Assembly: GCA_903893945.1 (NCBI GenBank)
Contig: CAITOF010000025.1
Coordinates: 1-62,908 of the forward strand
DNA from: an uncultured Oxalobacteraceae bacterium
GTDB lineage: Bacteria; Pseudomonadota; Gammaproteobacteria; Burkholderiales; Burkholderiaceae_D
Length of the DNA: 62,908 nt
Direction: 5' to 3'
Within the stretch, counting starts at the first letter, position 1; every line of letters begins with the position of its first letter. The notes under the pieces are model-generated. The model did no database searches, was not told the DNA's origin, and saw only the letters and a list, made by a program, of their open reading frames with translations. Both the position numbers and the translations under genes were made by a program. Positions 56,750 to 62,908 of this stretch are shown here, one piece after another.

Positions 56750-56780
56750 CAGGGATCAGCGATTGGCTCGCTGATCCCTG
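56750..56780 (-). ncRNA. strong hairpin between rpoA and rplQ
   Basis: CAGGGATCAGCGA (56750-56762), a five-nt loop, TCGCTGATCCCTG (56768-56780): perfect 13-bp arms. In the transcript it lies 20 nt after the rpoA stop. A short U-run appears about 10 nt farther on. It may stabilise the rpoA mRNA 3' end or act as a partial terminator that lowers rplQ. Confidence 0.7.
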
Positions 56781-56800
56781 TTTCCCTGCTACACCTCGAA

Positions 56801-57778
56801 TTACTTCTCCAAACCGGCCGGTGGCCAGTTTTCCAGCTTCATACCCAGTGACAAACCACGGGAAGCCAATACTTCCTTGATTTCATTCAACGATTTGCGA
56901 CCCAGATTCGGTGTCTTGAGCAATTCGTTTTCAGTCCGCTGGATCAGATCGCCAATGTAATAAATATTTTCTGCCTTCAGGCAGTTCGCTGAACGCACGG
57001 TCAATTCCAGATCGTCAACGGGACGCAACAGAATAGGATCAACCATCGGTGCACGTGACGGCGCTTCAGCAGCGGCTTCAGTTCCTTCCAGCGCAGCAAA
57101 TACGTTCAGTTGATCTACCAGAATACGTGCCGACTGCCGAATCGCTTCCTCAGGTGTAATCACACCGTTGGTCTCGATATTGATGATCAGCTTGTCCAGA
57201 TCCGTACGCTGTTCAACACGAGCTGATTCAACCGAATACGAAACACGACGAACCGGTGAAAACGACGCATCCAGAATGATGCCGCCGATGGTACGGTTTG
57301 CATCTTCGGACAGGCGACGAACATTACCGGGTACATAGCCACGACCTTTTTCGACCTTGATCTGCATATCCAGCTTGCCGCCGGCAGTCAGATTGGCGAT
57401 GACGTGATCAGGATTAATCAGTTCCACGTCATGCGGCAAATCGATATCCGATGCCAGCACCGGACCTTCACCGTCTTTTTTCAGTATCAATAACACTTCG
57501 TCACGGTTATGCAGCTTGAATACGATACCTTTCAGGTTCAGCAGGATATCAACGATATCTTCCTGAACACCGTCCAGCGTCGAGTATTCGTGCACGACGC
57601 CTGCGATAGTCACTTCTGTAGCAGCATAACCTGTCATTGATGACAGCAGCACGCGGCGCAGCGCATTACCCAGGGTGTGACCGTAGCCGCGTTCAAACGG
57701 CTCCATGACCACTTTCGCATGACCTTCTGCGAGCATCTCTACATCGATAATACGCGGCTTTAACAAACTATTTTGCAT
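56801..57778 (-). CDS. rpoA: RNA polymerase alpha subunit
   Basis: A 325-aa alpha subunit. N-terminal domain with [20 protein letters not shown] and [16 protein letters not shown]-terminal domain binding UP elements with [17 protein letters not shown] and [20 protein letters not shown]. The [10 protein letters not shown] ending is typical of Burkholderiales. Normal in all visible respects. Confidence 0.98.
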   Translation of the reverse strand: MQNSLLKPRIIDVEMLAEGHAKVVMEPFERGYGHTLGNALRRVLLSSMTGYAATEVTIAGVVHEYSTLDGVQEDIVDILLNLKGIVFKLHNRDEVLLILKKDGEGPVLASDIDLPHDVELINPDHVIANLTAGGKLDMQIKVEKGRGYVPGNVRRLSEDANRTIGGIILDASFSPVRRVSYSVESARVEQRTDLDKLIINIETNGVITPEEAIRQSARILVDQLNVFAALEGTEAAAEAPSRAPMVDPILLRPVDDLELTVRSANCLKAENIYYIGDLIQRTENELLKTPNLGRKSLNEIKEVLASRGLSLGMKLENWPPAGLEK

Positions 57779-57841
57779 GAAATGTCCTTTTCAATACCCT
57801 CGGCTCATTACACCGATAAGGCTGATGGCATGTCTAAGAAA

Positions 57842-57860
57842 AGCCCTTAATAAAAGGGCT
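57842..57860 (-). other. intercistronic hairpin rpsD-rpoA
   Basis: AGCCCTT (57842-57848), loop AATAA, AAGGGCT (57854-57860). On the minus strand the stem is followed by TTTTC. It is 15 nt after the rpsD stop and could be a weak attenuator or a processing site. Confidence 0.5.
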
Positions 57861-57875
57861 GCGGGATTTACTCGA

Positions 57876-58499
57876 TTAACGAGAATACATCTCAACGATC
57901 AATGATTCGTTGACATCAGCAGCGATATCACTACGGTCTGGTGCAGACTTGAATGTGCCTTCCATTTTTTTCGCGTCTACACTTACCCATGATGGCATGC
58001 CGATTTGTTCTGCCAGCGATAATGCTTCAAGAATACGTGTCTGTTTCTTTGATTTTTCACGCACCGCGATAACATCACCTGCCTTAACCTGATACGAAGC
58101 GATATTCACTACGTTTGAATTCACTGTGAACGCCTTGTGGCTGACCAGCTGGCGTGCTTCTGCACGAGTTGATCCAAAGCCCATGCGATAGCACACATTG
58201 TCCAGACGGCATTCCAGCAATTTCAATAATGTTTCGCCGGTATTGCCTTTACGACGATCCGCTTCAGTAAAGTAGCGGCGGAACTGGCGTTCCAGAATGC
58301 CATACATACGTTTAACTTTTTGTTTTTCACGCAACTGGTTACCGAAGTCAGAAGTACGTGCGCCTGATTTGGCACCGTGCTGGCCCGGTTTTACATCGAG
58401 TTTGCATTTTGAATCTAAAGAGCGACGTGCGCTTTTAAGAAAGAGGTCAGTGCCTTCGCGGCGTGACAATTTTGCTTTTGGTCCAATATAACGTGCCAC
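57876..58499 (-). CDS. rpsD: 30S ribosomal protein S4
   Basis: A 207-aa protein with [20 protein letters not shown] and the S4 domain region [27 protein letters not shown]. Primary 16S-binding protein; in E. coli it also represses its operon by binding mRNA. A 200-nt structured gap lies upstream. Confidence 0.97.
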   Translation of the reverse strand: MARYIGPKAKLSRREGTDLFLKSARRSLDSKCKLDVKPGQHGAKSGARTSDFGNQLREKQKVKRMYGILERQFRRYFTEADRRKGNTGETLLKLLECRLDNVCYRMGFGSTRAEARQLVSHKAFTVNSNVVNIASYQVKAGDVIAVREKSKKQTRILEALSLAEQIGMPSWVSVDAKKMEGTFKSAPDRSDIAADVNESLIVEMYSR

Positions 58500-58574
58500 A
58501 ATAATTCCTTTAATAAATGACGCTGGCCAGATAATTCTGCAGCGCTAGTCTGGACTACCTGCTTCCAGACGGTG

Positions 58575-58681
58575 GGCTTAACAACAAAACCCGCTAATAA
58601 ATCCGCGGGTCGTATTATGACTTGTTCAGTCAATTCTTTACTACATCCTGTAGTTAAGCCGTATGAAACATCCGGCTTAAC
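58575..58681 (-). promoter_or_regulatory. structured rpsK-rpsD leader with two mutually exclusive stems
   Basis: On the plus strand GGCTTAAC occurs at 58575-58582 and 58674-58681, and its complement GTTAAGCC at 58653-58660. In the transcript the middle copy can pair with the near upstream one (9 bp with loop of 11) or with the downstream one, but not both. A further hairpin ACCCGC/GCGGGT (58589-58594, 58605-58610) sits inside the longer loop. The region ends about 75 nt before the rpsD ATG. Confidence 0.5.
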
Positions 58682-58698
58682 AGATCAGATTCATGCGA

Positions 58699-59103
58699 TC
58701 AGATACGACGGCGCTTGGGTGGGCGGCATCCGTTGTGAGGAACGGGTGTCACGTCCTGAATCAATGAAATTTTAATTCCAAGATTATTCAGCGCGCGAAC
58801 TGACGATTCACGTCCGGGACCTGGTCCCTTAATGCGAACTTCCAGATTCTTTACGCCACATTCTACGGCCACTTTACCTGCTGCTTCAGCTGCAACCTGT
58901 GCCGCAAAAGGAGTTGATTTACGTGAGCCTTTAAAACCCGCACCACCCGCAGTTGCCCAGGAAATTGCATTCCCCTGACGGTCTGTAATCGTGATGATGG
59001 TGTTATTAAACGAAGCGTGAACGTGTGCTATACCTTCAGCAACATTCTTCTTAACTTTTTTGCGCGCCCGTGCTGCGGCTGCGGTATTCGGTGCTTTTGC
59101 CAT
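58699..59103 (-). CDS. rpsK: 30S ribosomal protein S11
   Basis: A 134-aa protein with [35 protein letters not shown] and the C-terminal [15 protein letters not shown]. Full length. Separated from rpsD by an unusually long, structured spacer. Confidence 0.97.
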   Translation of the reverse strand: MAKAPNTAAAARARKKVKKNVAEGIAHVHASFNNTIITITDRQGNAISWATAGGAGFKGSRKSTPFAAQVAAEAAGKVAVECGVKNLEVRIKGPGPGRESSVRALNNLGIKISLIQDVTPVPHNGCRPPKRRRI

Positions 59104-59153
59104 AATATGTCCTTGATCCTGTCAGATTACCTGGTTAGTTAAACTAACACGGA

Positions 59154-59519
59154 TTATTTTTTCAACGATTGTGCTGCTTTACGTGGACCTTTGCGGGTGC
59201 GCGCATTGGTGCGTGTGCGTTGTCCACGGCAAGGCAAACCTTTGCGGTGACGCAAACCACGATAACAACCCAGATCCATCAATCGCTTGATGCTCATGGA
59301 GACTTCACGACGCAGATCACCTTCAACGATGAATTTTGCAATCTCATCGCGCAGCTTCTCCAGTTCATTATCGTCCAGGTCCTTGACCTTTTTATTGGTC
59401 AATACACCCGTTGCAGCACAGATTGCCTCTGAGCGTGGACGTCCAATACCATAGATTGCTGTTAAGCCAATTACGGTATGCTGATTGTTTGGGATATTCA
59501 CCCCTGCTATACGTGCCAT
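59154..59519 (-). CDS. rpsM: 30S ribosomal protein S13
   Basis: A 121-aa protein: [20 protein letters not shown] at the start, [20 protein letters not shown] near the end. Lies 28 nt after rpmJ on the same strand. Confidence 0.98.
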   Translation of the reverse strand: MARIAGVNIPNNQHTVIGLTAIYGIGRPRSEAICAATGVLTNKKVKDLDDNELEKLRDEIAKFIVEGDLRREVSMSIKRLMDLGCYRGLRHRKGLPCRGQRTRTNARTRKGPRKAAQSLKK

Positions 59520-59547
59520 TCGTTATTCCTCGATCAATAACGTTAAA

Positions 59548-59661
59548 TTAACCTTGACGCTGTTTATGACGTGGTTCCGTGCATATAACACGAACTACGC
59601 CTTTGCGCTTGATGATCTTGCAATTGCGGCATATCCGCTTAACTGATGCGAGAACTTTCAT
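59548..59661 (-). CDS. rpmJ: 50S ribosomal protein L36
   Basis: A 37-aa protein read directly from the sequence: [20 protein letters not shown] followed by [17 protein letters not shown]. The zinc-binding residues C11, C14, C27 and H32 are all present, so it is the zinc-containing form. Too short for routine ORF listings. It sits between infA and rpsM. Confidence 0.97.
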   Translation of the reverse strand: MKVLASVKRICRNCKIIKRKGVVRVICTEPRHKQRQG

Positions 59662-59720
59662 TTTGTTGCCCTCTTTCCTAATAATGCCTGTTTTTACTAA
59701 GCATTGTTTTACTAATAAAG

Positions 59721-59939
59721 TTACTTGGTCCGGAACACAATACGTGCTCGGGTCAAATCATAAGGTGTCAATTCCACTGTTACCTTATCACCTGGCAAAA
59801 TCCGGATATAGTTCATTCGCATTTTCCCAGATATATGACCTAATACTACGTGCCCGTTTTCAAGCTTCACTCTAAATGTTGCATTTGGTAGATTCTCAAG
59901 AATCTCGCCTTGCATCTGAATTACGTCGTCTTTTGCCAT
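59721..59939 (-). CDS. infA: translation initiation factor IF-1
   Basis: A 72-aa S1-fold protein: [20 protein letters not shown], then [20 protein letters not shown]. Standard length. Placed between secY and rpmJ, as is usual in Burkholderiales. Confidence 0.98.
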   Translation of the reverse strand: MAKDDVIQMQGEILENLPNATFRVKLENGHVVLGHISGKMRMNYIRILPGDKVTVELTPYDLTRARIVFRTK

Positions 59940-59960
59940 TCTTGTCTGTATTCCCTCACG

Positions 59961-61292
59961 TCACCGTGCAGAAATTCCGCCCTTGAAGTTTGCTTTACGA
60001 AGTAATGAATCATACTGCTGGGACATGACATAGTTTTGAACCTGTGCCATGAAATCCATTGTTACTACAACGATAATCAGCAATGATGTCCCACCGAATG
60101 AAAACGGCACCTTCGTCTTCGCAATCAATAACTCAGGTATCAGACAGACTACTGTGATATAAACTGCACCTGCCAACGTCAATCGCATCAAGATCTTATC
60201 GATATAGCGAGCCGTCTGATCACCAGGACGAATCCCCGGAACAAACGCACCGCTTTTCTTCAGGTTATCGGCCGTTTCTTTACTGTTGAATACCAGCGCA
60301 GTGTAGAAAAAGCAGAAAAATACAATTGCAACCGCGTACAACAACATGTGAATCGGCTCGCCGGGACCCATCGACAATGCAAGGTCTTTTAAAAACCGCA
60401 TAACAGACGAGTTATCACCGGTTGTAACGAACCAGCCGGTAATGGTCGCCGGAAACAGAATAATGGATGAAGCGAAAATAGGGGGAATCACACCAGCCAT
60501 ATTCAGCTTCAGCGGCAAATGACTGCTTTGCCCGCCATAAATCTTGTTACCCACCTGCCGCTTGGCATAATTCACCAAAATCTTGCGCTGACCACGCTCA
60601 ATAAACACAACCGCATACGTTACCGACCCTGCCAGCACACATATCAACAGAGCTGTAAACGGGTTCATAGAACCGGTACGTACCAACTCAAGCAAGCTAC
60701 CCACCGCATTCGGCAAGCCGGAAGCAATACCTGCAAAAATAATGATCGAAATACCGTTGCCCAATCCGCGTTCGGTGATCTGCTCACCCAGCCACATCAG
60801 GAACATGGTTCCGGTGACCAGAGTGACCATTGTCGTAAAACGGAATGCCATCCCCGGATCAATCACCAGGTTGGCCTGATGCTCTAACGCCACCGCTATT
60901 CCAATTGCCTGAAATGCCGCCAGTACCAGCGTACCATAACGCGTATATTGGGTAATTTTCCTGCGCCCGGATTCACCTTCTTTTTTCAGTGCTTCCAGCG
61001 GCGGATAAACTATCGACATCAATTGCATGATAATTGATGCTGAAATATACGGCATGATGCCTAACGCAAACACAGTAAAGCGAGATAAAGCTCCGCCTGA
61101 AAACATGTTAAACATACCCAGAATACCGCCTGAGTTCTGTTTAAACAGCTGTTCCAACTGGGCCGGATCAATACCTGGAACCGGGATATGTGCACCGATT
61201 CGATATACAACTAATGCTGACAATAAAAACCAGAGTCGCCCCCACGGAAAACCGCTGGTACCACCTTTTGCTAGCTGAGGAGTTGTCGCCAA
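59961..61292 (-). CDS. secY: preprotein translocase subunit SecY
   Basis: A 443-aa channel of the Sec translocon, ten helices. Visible: [12 protein letters not shown], the plug region [23 protein letters not shown], and [19 protein letters not shown]. Normal length. Confidence 0.97.
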   Translation of the reverse strand: MATTPQLAKGGTSGFPWGRLWFLLSALVVYRIGAHIPVPGIDPAQLEQLFKQNSGGILGMFNMFSGGALSRFTVFALGIMPYISASIIMQLMSIVYPPLEALKKEGESGRRKITQYTRYGTLVLAAFQAIGIAVALEHQANLVIDPGMAFRFTTMVTLVTGTMFLMWLGEQITERGLGNGISIIIFAGIASGLPNAVGSLLELVRTGSMNPFTALLICVLAGSVTYAVVFIERGQRKILVNYAKRQVGNKIYGGQSSHLPLKLNMAGVIPPIFASSIILFPATITGWFVTTGDNSSVMRFLKDLALSMGPGEPIHMLLYAVAIVFFCFFYTALVFNSKETADNLKKSGAFVPGIRPGDQTARYIDKILMRLTLAGAVYITVVCLIPELLIAKTKVPFSFGGTSLLIIVVVTMDFMAQVQNYVMSQQYDSLLRKANFKGGISAR

Positions 61293-61311
61293 TTATTTTT
61301 ACTCCAATTAA

Positions 61312-61743
61312 TTAAGCGACGGTTCCGCCAGCGGCTTCAATAGCAGCCTTGGCACCCTTGGTTACCACCAATCCGGTCAGTGTCACTTTTTTAGTGATTG
61401 CACCAGAAAGAATAACGCGAACGACTTTAGCCAGTTGAGACACCAGGCCGGCCTGTTTCAACGCCAGGATATCAATTTCAGCGATAGGCAAAGCGTCCAG
61501 CTGGGACAAACGGATTTCAGCTTTATAAGGGGTTGCCAATGACTTGAATCCGCGTTTTGGCAAGCGACGTTGCAAAGGCATCTGTCCGCCTTCGAAACCA
61601 ACTTTGTGAAAACCGCCAGTACGGGATTTCTGACCTTTATGACCACGGCCCGCTGTCTTACCTAAGCCTGAACCGATACCGCGACCAACACGACGTTTAT
61701 AGTGTTTTGCGCCATCTGCAGGTTGAATTGTATTTAATTCCAT
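61312..61743 (-). CDS. rplO: 50S ribosomal protein L15
   Basis: A 143-aa protein, [20 protein letters not shown], with the glycine-rich [15 protein letters not shown] motif. The frame opens to 61761, but MELN is the conserved start. Confidence 0.97.
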   Translation of the reverse strand: MELNTIQPADGAKHYKRRVGRGIGSGLGKTAGRGHKGQKSRTGGFHKVGFEGGQMPLQRRLPKRGFKSLATPYKAEIRLSQLDALPIAEIDILALKQAGLVSQLAKVVRVILSGAITKKVTLTGLVVTKGAKAAIEAAGGTVA

Positions 61744-61770
61744 AATTTGCTCCGATCGCAAGCCCAGGGC

Positions 61771-61950
61771 TTACGATACAACCTTCACAAGATACGAGAC
61801 TTTATTGATCATGCCGCGCACAGCGGGTGTGTCTTCTAATTCACGAACTGAATTAACGCGACGCAAGCCCAGTCCACGCACAGTTGCACGGTGAGATTCG
61901 CGTGTGCCAATCAGTCCCATTACCAACTTAACTTTTAATGTTTTTGTCAT
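61771..61950 (-). CDS. rpmD: 50S ribosomal protein L30
   Basis: A 59-aa protein: [20 protein letters not shown], then [16 protein letters not shown]. The ATG at 61950 has GGTGAT upstream; the ATG at 61962 would add four residues not usual for the family. Confidence 0.96.
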   Translation of the reverse strand: MTKTLKVKLVMGLIGTRESHRATVRGLGLRRVNSVRELEDTPAVRGMINKVSYLVKVVS

Positions 61951-61972
61951 TTCGATCACCATTCAGATCGCA

Positions 61973-62491
61973 CTAAGCGAGAATTTCTTCAACGGACTTG
62001 CCACGTTTCGCAGCAATTTCCGATGGAGTACTCATCTTGGATAAACCATCCAACGTAGCACGAACCATGTTATATGGGTTAGTAGAGCCATTTGACTTGG
62101 CGACCACGTTAACAATCCCCATTACTTCAAAAATTGCGCGCATTGGTCCACCAGCAATCACGCCTGTACCTTCTTTGGCAGGCATGATCATCACTTTCGA
62201 TGCGCCATGCTGACCGGTCACGGTGTGTTGCAATGTGCCGTTTTTCAACGATACTTTAATCATTTTACGACGCGCTTCGTCCATCGCTTTTTGTACGGCA
62301 ACTGGAACTTCTTTCGATTTTCCCTTACCCATACCGATACGACCATCGCCGTCGCCAACAACGGTCAACGCCGCAAATCCCATGATACGACCACCCTTAA
62401 CCACCTTGGTTACGCGGTTGATCGCGATCATTTTTTCGCGCAGACCATCATCCGGTTTGTCAGATGCTGTTTTCGCTTGCATTTTTGCCAT
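61973..62491 (-). CDS. rpsE: 30S ribosomal protein S5
   Basis: A 172-aa protein with [40 protein letters not shown] and [19 protein letters not shown]. Typical length. Confidence 0.97.
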   Translation of the reverse strand: MAKMQAKTASDKPDDGLREKMIAINRVTKVVKGGRIMGFAALTVVGDGDGRIGMGKGKSKEVPVAVQKAMDEARRKMIKVSLKNGTLQHTVTGQHGASKVMIMPAKEGTGVIAGGPMRAIFEVMGIVNVVAKSNGSTNPYNMVRATLDGLSKMSTPSEIAAKRGKSVEEILA

Positions 62492-62503
62492 GACGTATTT
62501 TCC

Positions 62504-62866
62504 TTAGAACTTCAGGCCAGCTTCACGGGCAGCTTCTGCAAGCGCCTTGATGCGACCATGGTAACGGAAACCGGAGCGATCAAATGCAACTTCGGTAACC
62601 CCTGCTTTTAATGCCTGTTCAGCGACTCGCTTGCCCACTAAGGTAGCGGCTGCTACGTTGCCACCATTGCCAGAAGCTGCTGCCAGCTCTGCGCGAACGG
62701 TTGATTCCAAACTGGATGCCGATGCCAATATTTTTGCGTCGGGTCCAATAATGTTGGCATAGATGTGCAAATTGGTACGGTGCACAGCCAGGCGATTCAC
62801 TTTTAATTCTGCGATCTTGGCACGGGTTTGACGTGCGCGGCGCAGACGTGATTGTTTCTTGTCCAT
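62504..62866 (-). CDS. rplR: 50S ribosomal protein L18
   Basis: A 120-aa 5S rRNA-binding protein: [20 protein letters not shown], with [20 protein letters not shown] at the C terminus. The ATG at 62866 is the conserved start; the one six nt upstream is not needed. Confidence 0.97.
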   Translation of the reverse strand: MDKKQSRLRRARQTRAKIAELKVNRLAVHRTNLHIYANIIGPDAKILASASSLESTVRAELAAASGNGGNVAAATLVGKRVAEQALKAGVTEVAFDRSGFRYHGRIKALAEAAREAGLKF

Positions 62867-62878
62867 CGTCAACCCCTA

Positions 62879-62908
62879 TTACTTCTTCTTGGTTTCTTTG
62901 AGCACAAC
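62879..62908 (-). CDS. rplF: 50S ribosomal protein L6, C-terminal end only
   Basis: The last nine codons and the stop read VVLKETKKK on the minus strand, which fits the L6 C terminus and the gene order rplF-rplR. The rest is beyond the window edge. Confidence 0.85.
   Translation of the reverse strand, partial: VVLKETKKK

Overview
The window looks like chromosomal DNA of a betaproteobacterium, most probably order Burkholderiales and perhaps near Oxalobacteraceae. This rests on the rpoA, rpsD and rplQ sequences, the tRNA-Tyr/Gly/Thr cluster that normally leads into tuf, a fused isobutyryl-CoA mutase (IcmF), and the general gene content. It is an inference from remembered protein families, not a tree. 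I see no insertion sequence, prophage, CRISPR array or plasmid gene. Almost every open stretch is an intact housekeeping or metabolic gene.

Layout. 1-510: three tRNA genes (minus) behind a near-consensus promoter. 0.5-8 kb: MFS exporter, a PilU-type ATPase plus a PilB/GspE-type ATPase behind an FNR-like box, a flavin reductase, and ettA-yigZ. 8.4-12.4 kb: a dCache-GGDEF cyclase, a CoA-transferase, and a methyltransferase that seems to lack a normal start codon. 12.4-22.2 kb: icmF (minus), whose promoter carries a perfect palindrome. Divergent from it are an acyl-CoA dehydrogenase, a three-gene polyamine-type ABC importer without a binding protein, and a PuuC-like aldehyde dehydrogenase. 22-27.5 kb: folD, purE-purK with a zinc-ribbon protein as third gene, a LysR regulator and a solute-binding protein.

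27.7-35.3 kb is the most striking part. Eight plus-strand genes lie with gaps of at most 23 nt or with overlaps: a class II amidotransferase, a STAS-MlaE permease, MlaF ATPase, MlaD/MCE protein, a transport lipoprotein, a VanZ-family membrane protein, an adenylate cyclase with a periplasmic c-type heme motif, and a TMEM175-like potassium channel. This could couple envelope lipid transport to redox-sensed cAMP and K+ flux. Next come three small genes of unknown function and a NarL-type two-component pair (35.3-39 kb). Then follow tandem M13 metallopeptidases, an orphan PAS kinase, a parvulin lipoprotein, and a DEAD-box helicase with two DbpA-type RNA-binding domains (39.5-49.2 kb). 49.2-56.2 kb holds a PLP deaminase-family enzyme, a 5'-3' exonuclease, a cupin, glutathione-dependent formaldehyde dehydrogenase, an APC permease and DsbD.

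56.2-62.9 kb (minus) is the 3' part of the spc operon and the whole alpha operon: rplF (end only), rplR, rpsE, rpmD, rplO, secY, infA, rpmJ, rpsM, rpsK, rpsD, rpoA, rplQ. Between these genes are several strong RNA hairpins, including a pair of mutually exclusive stems between rpsK and rpsD.
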